Source: Thermoanaerobacter thermocopriae JCM 7501
GTDB taxonomy: Bacteria > Bacillota > Thermoanaerobacteria > Thermoanaerobacterales > Thermoanaerobacteraceae
NCBI RefSeq assembly: GCF_001310975.1
Contig: NZ_BAZY01000016.1
Location: 1-47,552, forward strand
Direction of reading: 5' to 3'
Length of the DNA stretch: 47,552 bases
Shown: one piece after another, positions 16,555-24,834 of the stretch
Layout: each line of letters starts with the position of its first letter
Position numbering within the stretch: position 1 is the first letter of the stretch
Position numbers and translations under genes: made by a program
The notes under the pieces: model-generated
Told to the model about the DNA's origin: nothing
Databases searched by the model: none
The model's input: only the letters and a program-made list of their open reading frames with translations

Positions 16555-18772
16555 GCAGGTTAAAATTAATGGTATTAGAGGTTTTTACTATTTAGAAGAT
16601 AGTCCTCATATTATAGAATTGGACGGAAAGCATCTTTTTTTATATGGAGAAAATGGAACAGGAAAGTCTAGCTTTCTGGATGCAATTGAGTGGTGTTTGA
16701 CTGGAGAAGTGGAAGAATCGAAAACAAGGAGGGTAGATAAACGTGAATTTCTTATAAATAAATTTTGTGATAAAAAAGATGCTCCTTTTGTTGAAATTAT
16801 ATATGTTCATAATGGTCGAGAGGAAAGTTTTTGTAGAAAAGTAAATAGCAAAACTAAATTTGTATTTGAAGATTTAGCGGGTGACCATTTCATAGATACC
16901 AAACGTATAGAAAATTTTGTTATTGATACAAAGCAATCTTTATGGGATCGATTTTCAACCCTATTAGGATTTGAGGACCTGATTGAGTTTGATAGGCGTT
17001 TACGAAAATTAAAAAATACTGCCGAAAAGAAATATCAGGAAATTACAGAAAAACTCAGACAGCAAGAAAAGGAATTAGAAGGATTAGAAAATAGAATGGC
17101 AGAGCTTAGGGGAAAATTCAAGGATAGTGTAGAGGAAGATTTGGAAATCAAGCTAAATGAGGAAGAAAATCGGAGTAGGAGTGAAAGGTTTAAAAAACTT
17201 CAGGAATTTATTATTAATCTTGATGGAATTATTAAGGAATTAGAAAAAAAGATGAATTTAGATGAAAAACTAAAAGAATATAAAAGCAAACTCGCAAATG
17301 CTCAAGAAATGATAACAGAAGTAGAGATTTCCGAGGTAGTGAATACGGCTTATGAATATTTTAAAAAAACTGAGGAAGTAACTACCTGCCCTGTATGTGG
17401 TCAACCTATTGAATATTATGATGTGTTAAGAAGACTTGAAAATTTAAAAGAAAATTTAAGTAAAATAATTAACTTGAAGAGTGAAATTCGAAAAATAAAC
17501 AATAGCATCGAGCAAAAACAGCAATCCCTTTTAGAAACTGCGGAGAAAGTAAAGAATTTATATTTCCATCTCTATAAAAAAGAATTAAACATTGAAATTA
17601 GCAAGGAAGAATTTTGCAGGAATTTAATTTCGGATTTAGAGACTATAAAAGAAGATGCAAGAAGGGAAAGTGATGCTATAAATGAAATATTGAGATTGAG
17701 TCAAGAATGGGGCCGATATAAAGAAATTAAGCAAAATAGCGAAAAGTCAAAAATTTCTAAAAAGACTTTAGAAACAAGAATGAAAGTGGTCAAAAAAATC
17801 TATGATGATATATGTGACTTTTATGAAATTTATAGAAGGAAATATGCTGAAAGAATTGCCAAGGAATTAGAAAACATCAGTAAGAAGGAGGTAACTTTAA
17901 TTTACAACAAAATTAACCAATCAGAAAATGAGGTAGTAGACACTTTTATTATAGAACCAGATATTGGTAATATTGAAGAACCAAAAATTGGTTTTCGTGC
18001 GGTTATAAAAGGAACTCAAAAAGTGGTAGATGCTCTTAGTATTTTGAGTACAGGACATTTAAGATGTCTTGGATTTGCATTGTTGGTAGCAAGGATAAAG
18101 TCAAATCCTAATAGTTTAAATTTTATTGCAATTGATGACCCTATTTATTCTATTGATCATGAGCATAGATATAATTTAATTACCTATTTAAGGGAATTAG
18201 GCAGTCAATACCAGCTTATTATTACAACGTCTGACAGAGTGTTTTATGATATTATAAAGCATCAATTTAATGGGAATAGTTTTAAACCGTACAATACTTC
18301 TTTTGGGAGCATTAGTAACTGCCAAAATACAGAGGTTGTTTTAAGTATAGATATTAAGCCTTGTTATAGAAGTTATATTGAAAAAGCTGAAGAATATTCA
18401 TACATAAATGAAATACGTGCAGCTTCTTTGTATGCAAGATTAGCTTTAGAAACTGTATTATTTTCGTTGGCGGAAAAAGTAAATCTTAAGATTCCTTACA
18501 AGAGAATTCATAAAATAACTATTAAGGATTTAATGGGGGCAAAATTAAAAAAGGAGCTAAAAAATTATTTTCAAGACAGAAGTAATGAAATAGAGATGGA
18601 ATTTCAAAAACTATCTCATCATAGGTATTTCAAGTCACTATTAAACGGATTTCCTCTAGACGAAGAAGTTCATTATCCTCACGAAGAACGAAATAGCTAT
18701 ACAGTAAATGAAGTGAAAGAGGTTATTGAGACTATAAAAAATTTTGCACAGTTTGTAGAAAGTTTGGCTTAA
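16538..18772 (+). CDS. SMC/Rad50-like zinc-hook ATPase with C-terminal helical domain (RloC-like layout)
   Basis: About 744 aa, intact. Walker A is LFLYGENGTGKSSFLDAIEW near residue 35. A long coiled coil (roughly residues 160-440) has CPVCGQ at its tip, the C-x-x-C zinc hook of Rad50/SbcC and RloC. The ABC signature is LSTGHLRCLGFALLVARI, and Walker B with D-loop is FIAIDDPIYSIDHEHR. After the ATPase comes an extra 140 residues containing SLYARLALETVLFSLAEKVN and later FQKLSHHRYF. The R-x3-E pair plus a downstream His resembles the HEPN/anticodon-nuclease domain of PrrC and RloC, and the domain order matches RloC. That is an inference; the R-E to His spacing (about 56) is longer than in PrrC. 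ATG 16538 is chosen after AAGGAT. Likely role: a DNA-damage- or phage-triggered RNase. Confidence 0.75.
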   Translation: MKMRIKQVKINGIRGFYYLEDSPHIIELDGKHLFLYGENGTGKSSFLDAIEWCLTGEVEESKTRRVDKREFLINKFCDKKDAPFVEIIYVHNGREESFCRKVNSKTKFVFEDLAGDHFIDTKRIENFVIDTKQSLWDRFSTLLGFEDLIEFDRRLRKLKNTAEKKYQEITEKLRQQEKELEGLENRMAELRGKFKDSVEEDLEIKLNEEENRSRSERFKKLQEFIINLDGIIKELEKKMNLDEKLKEYKSKLANAQEMITEVEISEVVNTAYEYFKKTEEVTTCPVCGQPIEYYDVLRRLENLKENLSKIINLKSEIRKINNSIEQKQQSLLETAEKVKNLYFHLYKKELNIEISKEEFCRNLISDLETIKEDARRESDAINEILRLSQEWGRYKEIKQNSEKSKISKKTLETRMKVVKKIYDDICDFYEIYRRKYAERIAKELENISKKEVTLIYNKINQSENEVVDTFIIEPDIGNIEEPKIGFRAVIKGTQKVVDALSILSTGHLRCLGFALLVARIKSNPNSLNFIAIDDPIYSIDHEHRYNLITYLRELGSQYQLIITTSDRVFYDIIKHQFNGNSFKPYNTSFGSISNCQNTEVVLSIDIKPCYRSYIEKAEEYSYINEIRAASLYARLALETVLFSLAEKVNLKIPYKRIHKITIKDLMGAKLKKELKNYFQDRSNEIEMEFQKLSHHRYFKSLLNGFPLDEEVHYPHEERNSYTVNEVKEVIETIKNFAQFVESLA

Positions 18773-18884
18773 AATTAAAAGATTTATTTGGTACTTTACA
18801 ATTTTTCTAAAATTTTTATTCATGAGAGTACATTTGGAAATTAATTCAAAGCAAGATTGTAGAAATTTCTTAGAAGGAGAGACA

Positions 18885-19774
18885 ATGATGCAGTTGAATA
18901 TGTGGGGTAAACCTTTTATTAAAAAAAGGGAATATTTTGTATATCATGATGAAAGTATTCCTAATAAACAATAGTTGTTAATTGGGTTACTTTTTGTTCC
19001 AAAAGAAAAAAAGAATATGTTGCTTGACGAATTAACATATTATCGAGAAAAAGAAGACTATAAAGGTGAAATACACTTTTCAGCTTTGCCCAAAAAATTT
19101 AAAGGGAAGTTTGAAGCAAAAGCAAGGGTAGCACGTGCCTGGATGGAAGCCTACGAGAACGTTTTACACGAAATGGCATATTTTAGCGCTCTAGCAGTTT
19201 ATCGAGCAGTCTTGCTTTTGAACATCATCGTTTTAGCAAAGAGTTTCACGAATATAATCGTTTTACAGCAATGGTACTTAAAGCAGGAATTGCATGGCAT
19301 TTGGTACCGAAAAATTATGATTTTGTAACTATTACGTTTTTTCCTGATGCGAAAGAGCGGAGTACCTGGCCAGAGGTTGGTTGTAAAGATAATTTTGAGG
19401 AATATATACTTTATAGAGCAGAACTAGACTCTTATCTTAGTAGATGTGCAGGAAAAGTATATCCTAGAGTATTTATACAAAACATTAAATTGGTTGATTC
19501 TGCTAAAGAAGACTTGATCCAATTAACTGACCTTTTGCTAGGTACTGTACAATCAGCTTTGGTTGCAGGTTCTAGACAAGAAACAAAAATAACACTCGGA
19601 GAAATGCTGTTGAAGTGGCAAAAGGATCTAGAAAATCCACCGTTGAAACAGAATTATAAATTACATCGTAAATTAAATATATGGGCTTTTCCTGACGAGA
19701 ATGGACAACCTTTTATTCCGAAAGATTTTGCATTGGAGAAAATTTTAAATGAAAATCAAATTAGCTTGTTTTAG
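18885..19774 (+). pseudogene. DUF3800 protein, nonsense codon and frameshift
   Basis: Starts MMQLNMWGKPFIKKREYFVY with AAGGAG 5 nt upstream. The family motif YHDES (acidic residues D and E of the RNase-H-like DUF3800 fold) appears at codon 22-26. A TAG interrupts in frame at 18972-18974, after IPNKQ, and is followed at once by LLIGLLFVPKEKKNM in the same frame. A second break, a lost base near 19200, shifts to the frame with HHRFSKEFHEYNRFTAMVLK. The C-terminus has VTITFFPDAKER and DLIQLTDLLLGTVQ; the conserved 'iQ.aDll.G' aspartate is present. About 296 aa in all. It lies 112 bp after the zinc-hook ATPase. DUF3800 proteins are often found in defence islands. Confidence 0.75.
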
Positions 19775-19864
19775 TTAAGATTATTTTGGAAACGATGAAT
19801 TCAAAAACATTTATTTATGAATTGTTTTTGCAGATTAAGACTGGTTGGAGGTTAATTAAACAAT

Positions 19865-20527
19865 ATGGAAAGAACAATAAAAGAATTTCTTGATATTGTT
19901 CATGAAGAAATTAAAGATATTATAGACATAAGTGTTCAAGATAATCCTAGTTACCATACGATAAGGAAAGTAAGTGTTAAATTACGTTTTTTGCTGCTAG
20001 AAGGAAATTTACAGAAAGCATGGAAAATAGTTGGTTTTCAAAAAGAACCTCAAATTTTAGTGCATCCTCTTCTTGCCGGGAAGGCAGGTCATTTAAAAGA
20101 TGGAGTGATATTTATAGGAGGGGGAGCTCGTATTAGTGGAATACAAATTATGGAGATTCATATTCATCATAGGGCTTTAAGTGATGAGGAAATCAAAGCT
20201 AATTATGAGAGAGAAAAGGCGATTATTAATACTCCTCCTGTACCTATTGGGCTTCGGGCTTTTTTAGATGGTACGCCATTAAAAATAGGTAACCATGAAC
20301 CCATGACTAGGAGACAAATTATCAAATATATTGTCAATAAACTTGGTGGTGTTCATTTTGATGAAAAAGATAGAGACCAAAATGTAGAGTCACTTAGAGA
20401 ACAAATTAGAATATTGGGGTAGGATCCAATTTACTTTGAAGTACTAACATATGTTCAGCAGATTGCTGAGTCGCCTGATGTAAAACGATTATTAGAAAAA
20501 ATAGAAGAATTACTAGCTGGCTGTTAA
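19865..20527 (+). pseudogene. Hypothetical protein with in-frame TAG
   Basis: MERTIKEFLDIVHEEIKDII at ATG 19865, then a beta-rich middle with HLKDGVIFIGGGARISGIQI and IHHRALSDEEIKANYE, and PMTRRQIIKYIVNKLGGVHF. The frame meets TAG at 20420-20422 (RILG*) but continues coding in the same frame as DPIYFEVLTYVQQIAESPDV, then KRLLEKIEELLAGC to TAA 20525. The join reads naturally with any single amino acid in place of the stop, so this is a substitution-type nonsense mutation, not an indel. I do not recognise the family. A similar C-terminal 'nklGGvHfd' element occurs in uncharacterised proteins near mobile DNA. Confidence 0.55.
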
Positions 20528-20534
20528 TTTTTAA

Positions 20535-20636
20535 GAGTAATAAAAATACAAGAATTTTGCTTCTCAAGAAAGGTAAAAGTAGAGATGTAAAAATAGAAGA
20601 AATAAAAGAGCGTAATTTAAAGAAATTTAAGGAATA
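20535..20636 (+). pseudogene. Short coding-like remnant
   Basis: A frame reading KNTRILLLKKGKSRDVKIEE, then IKERNLKKFKE and a stop at 20634-20636. It has no start codon or RBS. It could be the tail of a deleted gene between the hypothetical gene and the NERD gene; it is too short to identify. Confidence 0.25.
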
Positions 20637-20698
20637 ATTTTGTTAATTTAATAAAATAAGATTTCATAAAATTACCAAAATATAAAAAGGGGAGAAAA

Positions 20699-21618
20699 AT
20701 GTTTGCCCGTTTTATCGAACAGGATAAAGAAATAAAAAAACTTTTTTATCAAAAAATCAAAGAAAAAGAAGAAAGAGAAAAACAAAAGCATTTAGATAAA
20801 ATTAGCGAATGACTATTTGGATGGCTTTTAGAGCCTATTGCGGATGTTGCTTATACATGGAGGCGTATTTCCGAAAAAGAACAGGGAAGTAGTGGTGAAA
20901 ATTCAGTAGGATGGGCATTACATCTATGGCTTCCAGGTAGTGCAGTTATTATAAATGATCTTGTTTTAGAAGTAGAACATGACGAATTTATACAAATTGA
21001 CCATCTTGTGTTAAATACGAACGGAATTTTTGTATTAGAGATAAAATCATGGGATGGGGCTTTTTTAGGGGCAAAAGATAAATGGCGTATGAAACAAGGA
21101 AATAAGTGGGTTGAAGTTCAGAGCTACTAAACAAAACGAAAGACATGTCAAACTGTTTAAAAAGTGGCTAGAAGAAAATTTGCCTGATTTACATGAGAGA
21201 GTTAAAGATCATATATATCCAATTGTAATATTTAAACGGGCTAAATGGGTAAAAACCAAAGATTGCAGCATGCCTGTTGTTATTGGAGGAATGGAGGCTG
21301 TTGGAGAAATTAGAAAAGTAAAAGGGGGAAATATATCTGAAGAGGATATTAATTTGATTATTGAAGCTGTAAAAAAATGCCAAACCGTTAGATCATGGTG
21401 AATGGAAAAAGAAGCATAGTAGAGAAAAAGAAAGAGGTGGAGAAAGATACCAAGTTACAACAGGTAATACTTCAAATGGTAAAATGTATGTAAGAATTGT
21501 TGGTACAAAGGAAGATGCTCAAAAAGTTGCAGAGGAGTACAAAAACCAAAATTATACAATAAGCGAAATAAGGCAGGATAAAAAATACAAAAATGTGTTG
21601 TTTTTTTATTATTCTTAA
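20699..21618 (+). pseudogene. NERD-domain (nuclease-related) protein, nonsense codon and two frameshifts
   Basis: Starts at ATG 20699 after AAGGGGAG, with MFARFIEQDKEIKKLFYQKI and a charged helix. TGA at 20810-20812 interrupts in frame, and the same frame then gives the NERD core: SGENSVGWALHLWLPGSAVI, INDLVLEVEHDEFIQIDHLV and NTNGIFVLEIKSWDG. The G-E-N, D-H-(v/l) and E-I-K positions correspond to the PD-(D/E)XK-like catalytic set. One base is missing near 21122 (QSPTKQNERHVKLF resumes in the next frame) and another near 21385. A tail ending EIRQDKKYKNVLFFYYS runs to TAA 21616. About 306 aa reconstructed. NERD proteins are presumed DNA-processing enzymes, and this copy is clearly dead as written. 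Confidence 0.75.
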
Positions 21619-21690
21619 AGCTTGAAAAATAGTAAAGATGTTAGGTGAAGCTAAGTAGTTAAATGTTTATTATTAAGGAATTGTCAAATA

Positions 21691-21990
21691 TGTCAATAGC
21701 GGATTAGAATTGACCCATTTTTAACGGTTTTAAATTGACCTACCCCCGTTTTTTAATTTAAGCTTTGCCATGGCTACCGTAATATAAAGACCAGCCTTTA
21801 ACCTATCCTTTAAACGATAGTTATTACCTCTTATATTGACTATCTGAACATGGTGCAGCAATCTCTCCAAAACCGCAGTTGTAAGAATCGGATCCCTCAT
21901 TAGTTTACCTTATTCCTCAAATCCTTTGCTGGTTGTAAGTATAAAGAGGCAAAGGTTTTAAGTTTTCACTCTTTAATATGTAAATCTGTC
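21691..21990 (-). mobile_element. IS21-family remnant: IstB tail and element end
   Basis: On the minus strand the frame reads LTTSKGFEE, stop, GKLMRDPILTTAVLERLLHH, then VQIVNIRGNNYRLKDRLKAG and ends near 21761. This is the C-terminus of the IS21 helper ATPase IstB ('DPvlatAiLDRLLHHs...iRG.SYRLke...aG'). The stop replaces the usual tryptophan of FEEW. Outside it, TGTCAATAGCGG at 21691 and the repeated AATTGACCC/AATTGACCTA units (from about 21709 and 21733) are the typical multiple terminal repeats of IS21 elements. The rest of istB and most of istA are deleted. Confidence 0.7.
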
Positions 21991-22041
21991 AATTAGTAGA
22001 GTTAAAATTTGAACTGCTCTTAGGATGGGTTTTCTTTAGGG

Positions 22042-22152
22042 GGTTCTCTCTGCTCTGAGATACTTTCTTATTGTGTTTTGAGAATGCCATATTTCTCGTG
22101 AAATTGCATGAATATTCTTGCCTTTTACTATGAGTTTATGTATCATGATGAT
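22042..22152 (-). pseudogene. IS21 IstA N-terminal fragment
   Basis: The minus-strand frame reads MIHKLIVKGKNIHAISREIW, then HSQNTIRKYLRAERTP and a stop. This is the helix-turn-helix start of IstA ('I..l..eG.sireIaR.lg.srnTVrkYLr'). It lies only about 50-100 bp from the IstB tail, so about 2 kb of the element between them has been lost. The boundaries are approximate. No clear outer terminal repeat is visible on this side. Confidence 0.6.
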
Positions 22153-22240
22153 AGACCTGTTACCTAGTGTTTTTTATCTCCCTCCGATAAGTGACAGTTA
22201 TTGCTGTTGCTACTTTTTGCCTTATTCATAAAAGATCATA

Positions 22241-22348
22241 GTGATGTATGATAGTCCATTTTCTGAATATGATCCATTTGTAAAAATACGTGAAGACGAC
22301 AAGAAAGTATTTAGAATGCTCGTAGAAAAAATACTTGATTCAATATAA
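22241..22348 (+). pseudogene. Short gene tail, unidentified
   Basis: A frame VMYDSPFSEYDPFVKIREDD, KKVFRMLVEKILDSI and stop. The amphipathic, charged C-terminal helix looks like real protein, but there is no ribosome binding site. It sits just outside the IS21 remnant, so it may be the end of a gene disrupted by that insertion. A second snippet, MRRKSFVPSGKAIKTFAIDL, follows near 22407-22479. Confidence 0.3.
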
Positions 22349-22516
22349 TACCTAACTAAAATGAATTGACAAAAATTAGATTAAATTAATTAATTGAATA
22401 GTTAATGAGAAGGAAGTCTTTTGTACCAAGCGGAAAAGCTATTAAGACCTTTGCAATAGATTTATTTACAGAAGAATAGGGTTGTCATACAAGATGAAGG
22501 GAGTATTTAATGTAGT

Positions 22517-22846
22517 ATGGATGAAAACTACAATGTCAAATACGAAATAAAAAAGGATTGGTGGTTAATTGGCATTATCATATTAATATGGATTTTTACA
22601 TTTGCCATTTTTGAACGTTTACCGGCTAAAATTCCAATGCATTGGAATATTTATGGCCAAGTAGATAGGTTTGGATCAAAAATTGAGATATTTATTTTGC
22701 CTGTCATTATTGCAATAATATACCTTATGATGCTGTTTATACCGCTTATTGACCCTAAAAGAGCTAATTACGGCAAATTTGCTGGAGCGTATAGACTGAT
22801 AAGAGCAGTTGTAGTAATTATTTTGTCAGCAGAAAAACACTGTTAA
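22517..22846 (+). pseudogene. Truncated SdpI/DUF1648-like membrane protein
   Basis: 109 aa. It begins MDENYNVKYEIKKDWWLIGI, followed by a membrane helix (IIILIWIFTFAIF) and LPAKIPMHWNIYGQVDRFGS, the hallmark of DUF1648 ('lPd.iPiHfn..G.pd.f'). A second helix pair (ILPVIIAIIYLMMLFIPLID) follows. SdpI-type immunity/permease proteins are normally about 200 aa with six helices. This one ends at AEKHC with no homologous second half downstream, so it is probably a truncated or frameshifted copy. The RBS is weak (AAGGGAG, about 13 nt away). Confidence 0.6.
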
Positions 22847-22975
22847 AAATTTATGCACCCAAATAGCTTATATCCGGTATACGATTCTTTTTTATAGGGG
22901 CTGTAGCATTTTTTAAATAGCCAATATATTATAACAAATTATTTTTAATTAATTTTTGTTGTATTTAGTGGAATA

Positions 22976-23263
22976 CTATTTAGGAATTACCGTAGAAGAG
23001 GGGGAACCTGCTAATTCATGGTGTGGAGAGTGCACAACAGTTATACTATTCATTATTATCTCTATCTCTTCCTCATTATCTTTTATCTTTTTTCTAAGCT
23101 CAACTCTTGGGACTACTACTGTTACTTCATGTGGAATATTGATATTTGTCTTTCTCTCTACACTTATATTAAGACCATAAAGGCTCAGTGTTATTTTATC
23201 GATGCCCTCACTTTTATTTTTCCAAATACCTTTTATGATGTTTGCTAATTTACCAAAACACAT
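22976..23263 (-). CDS. Small hypothetical protein
   Basis: 95 aa on the minus strand: MCFGKLANIIKGIWKNKSEG, then a beta-rich part with ITLSLYGLNISVERKTNINI and PHEVTVVVPRVELRKKIKDN, and a tail HSPHHELAGSPSSTVIPK. I do not recognise the family. It is likely a real gene because a strong RBS (AGGGGG, 9 nt before ATG 23263) and a promoter (see 23299-23327) lie upstream. It is the only minus-strand gene in the window with a full set of expression signals. Its convergent neighbour is the truncated DUF1648 gene. The N-terminal 'FGKLaniikGiw' resembles short regulatory or membrane-associated proteins, but this is weak. Confidence 0.6.
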   Translation of the reverse strand: MCFGKLANIIKGIWKNKSEGIDKITLSLYGLNISVERKTNINIPHEVTVVVPRVELRKKIKDNEEEIEIIMNSITVVHSPHHELAGSPSSTVIPK

Positions 23264-23298
23264 TATAGATATCCCCCTATATACATATTATGCATCAA

Positions 23299-23327
23299 TA
23301 TATATATGTGCTTCACATAGGGGTCAA
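23299..23327 (-). promoter_or_regulatory. Promoter with a palindrome in the spacer
   Basis: On the minus strand, TTGACC (complement of 23322-23327), a 17-nt spacer and TATATA (complement of 23299-23304) precede the 95-aa gene. The spacer contains TATGTG-CTT-CACATA (23305-23319), a perfect 6-bp inverted repeat about the length of a dimeric repressor operator. Its position between -35 and -10 suggests repression by a helix-turn-helix regulator, possibly autoregulation. Confidence 0.5.
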
Positions 23328-23448
23328 GTCTAAATTTTTGTAAAAATTTCTCTGGATAAAAGTAGGTAAAACTTTACGCTTGGCAAAATACGGATTTTAC
23401 TTTGTATTGAAGGAACTGAAAGAGAGAATTTTTATTTTTAATAAGATA

Positions 23449-23502
23449 TGTCGGAATATTTTTGATATTCATATTGGCTTTTAGAGGACAGAATGATAAA
23501 AT
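23449..23502 (+). promoter_or_regulatory. Promoter module copy D (single Spo0A-like box)
   Basis: TGTCGGA (23449-23455) is followed at exactly 25 bp by TTGGCT (23474-23479), a 17-nt spacer and TAAAAT (23497-23502). The upstream partner box at 23439 is degenerate (TAATAAG). It aligns with the modules at 16157, 24566 and 25258. It precedes the IS607 remnant. Confidence 0.45.
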
Positions 23503-23590
23503 TTTATTAGCTTTAATGAGAAGAGTATGGGAGGTCAAAACAGTTGGAATTAGTAGTAAAAAATGATATTATTTTAATTGGGTGAGATGA

Positions 23591-23827
23591 ATGTTATTAA
23601 CTATAAAAAAGGTTAAATAGCTATATGATATAAGCAGAATTACATTAATAAACTGGGAAAAGGAAGGATTAATAACCCCAGTTAGAACAGCAAAAGGAAG
23701 AAGAAGGTACAAAAAAGATATAGAGAAGTTATTAGGCATGCTGGAAGAAAAACCGAAACCCAAAGTAGTTTTATATGCAAGAGTATCCACAAAGAAACAA
23801 GAGGAATATCTTAAGAATCGTAGATGA
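23591..23827 (+). pseudogene. IS607-family serine recombinase TnpA, N-terminal fragment
   Basis: MLLTIKKVK, stop, LYDISRITLINWEKEGLITP, VRTAKGRRRYKKDIEKLLGM, then KPKVVLYARVSTKKQEEYLK. The MerR-like helix-turn-helix followed by 'vvlYARVStkkQ' (catalytic serine in ARVS) is diagnostic of IS607 TnpA. A TAG sits where the helix normally reads KVAxLYDIS. The frame runs only to the start of the resolvase domain (about 60 aa of it missing downstream) before it joins TnpB sequence. The element is dead. Confidence 0.8.
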
Positions 23828-24364
23828 CGCAATAATGAAAGCAAGAGGTGTATTAGAATCATCCAAAGAATTAAGGAGTAATCCAAAGAAAGTCATCTTT
23901 GGAGGAAGAGACTTATTTGGAAAACTTCAAAAGCGCCATATAAATGGGAAAGAATATCAAAAGCTAAAAACAAAGTGGCAAGAGAAAAGAAAAGGAAATC
24001 TCTACTCAAGAGGGGATAAAAGCAAAAAAGGAAATCTCAACACAAGAATAGAAGTAAAAGAAAATGGCACTTTCTTAAGGATAAATGTAGGAGAAAGAAA
24101 ATATGTATATGCCAGAATACAAGCAGGATATAAAAAGAATAAAAGAAGAGAAGAACTCCTTCAGGAAATCGCCGAATCAAACATGCCTTACTCTGTAGAA
24201 TTAAAACTCAAAAATGGCAATATATACGCCTATTTTGCTGTGGAAGAAGAATATCCGGAAGTAAAAATAACAAAAGAAAAAGGAGTCATAGGAATAGACA
24301 TAAACGCATATCCAGACAACATATCATGGGTAGAAGCAGATGAAAAAGGCAATCTAATAGTTTT
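23808..24364 (+). pseudogene. TnpB (RNA-guided nuclease of IS607/IS605), central fragment
   Basis: From about 23808 the frame reads ILRIVDDAIMKARGVLESSK, VIFGGRDLFGKLQKRHINGK, KGNLYSRGDKSKKGNLNTRI and MPYSVELKLKNGNIYAYFAV, ending with GVIGIDINAYPDNISWVEAD. The last is the RuvC-I motif (catalytic Asp in GIDIN) of TnpB. The N-terminal domain and everything after RuvC-I (the second catalytic Glu, zinc finger and final Asp) are missing. It is fused upstream to TnpA within a few bases of 23810 and downstream to an unrelated C-terminus, so two deletions shaped it. Confidence 0.8.
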
Positions 24365-24487
24365 GGAAATGTTCCGGAAGAATATGTAAAGAAAATAGAA
24401 GGTGCAAACAGAGAAACATTGATGGCTATTGTTGATAATATATTTGAGATAAATAAAATAGAGGATTTAGAAAGGTTTGTGAAATAA
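24365..24487 (+). pseudogene. C-terminal tail of an Rpn-like protein
   Basis: After the TnpB fragment another frame reads GNVPEEYVKKIEGANRETLM, AIVDNIFEINKIEDLERFVK and stop. This closely resembles the end of the Rpn-type gene at 4748 (LARDILKIEKLDDLRKYIN). It suggests that the IS607 element went into an Rpn gene and that later deletions left only this tail. Confidence 0.55.
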
Positions 24488-24514
24488 AGGTACTAGATTA
24501 GTACCTTTATTTTT
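24486..24514 (+). terminator. Rho-independent terminator
   Basis: AAAGGTACTA (24486-24495), loop GAT, TAGTACCTTT (24499-24508), then ATTTTT. The perfect 10-bp stem overlaps the stop of the Rpn tail, matching termination of that original gene. Confidence 0.8.
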
Positions 24515-24565
24515 GTCGATATATTGATATAATTTTGCAAACAGAATTATTCCTGTTTTTATTTT

Positions 24566-24629
24566 TGCCGAGTAATGTCGAAATATTTTTAATGTTTATG
24601 TTGCTTTTTGAGGGATGAAATGGTAAAAT
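24566..24629 (+). promoter_or_regulatory. Tandem Spo0A-box-like sites plus sigma-A promoter (module copy B)
   Basis: TGCCGAG (24566-24572) and TGTCGAA (24576-24582) lie on a 10-bp period. TTGCTT (24601-24606) follows 25 bp after the start of the second box, then a 17-nt spacer and TAAAAT (24624-24629). It is the only plausible promoter for the ATP-cone gene at 24835, leaving a leader of about 200 nt that includes GGAGGAG and a possible hairpin (24700-24755). Confidence 0.55.
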
Positions 24630-24834
24630 AGAAATGGATAAAAACATATTTTTGATTTTAAAGAAGAATTGTAACAGTTCTGCATAAGGAGGAGAATTTT
24701 TCGACGGTAGGTAAAGGTACTTGAGGACTTTTACTGACCTCTGCTATAGAAAATATTGTTATATCTAAGATTATTTTGATATAAACCTTTATATGAGCTT
24801 ATATTTATATAACGAACAAAAAGGAGAGGGGACT

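Noticed and set aside
18972..20422. Two TAG codons in continuing frames as pyrrolysine or suppressed codons
   Set aside because: A neighbouring gene is broken by TGA and by frameshifts, and many intact genes nearby show no internal TAG; decay or error is simpler.
23018..23248. Plus-strand frames (74 and 76 aa) opposite the 95-aa minus-strand gene
   Set aside because: They lack ribosome binding sites, whereas the minus-strand gene has promoter, RBS and coding-like composition.
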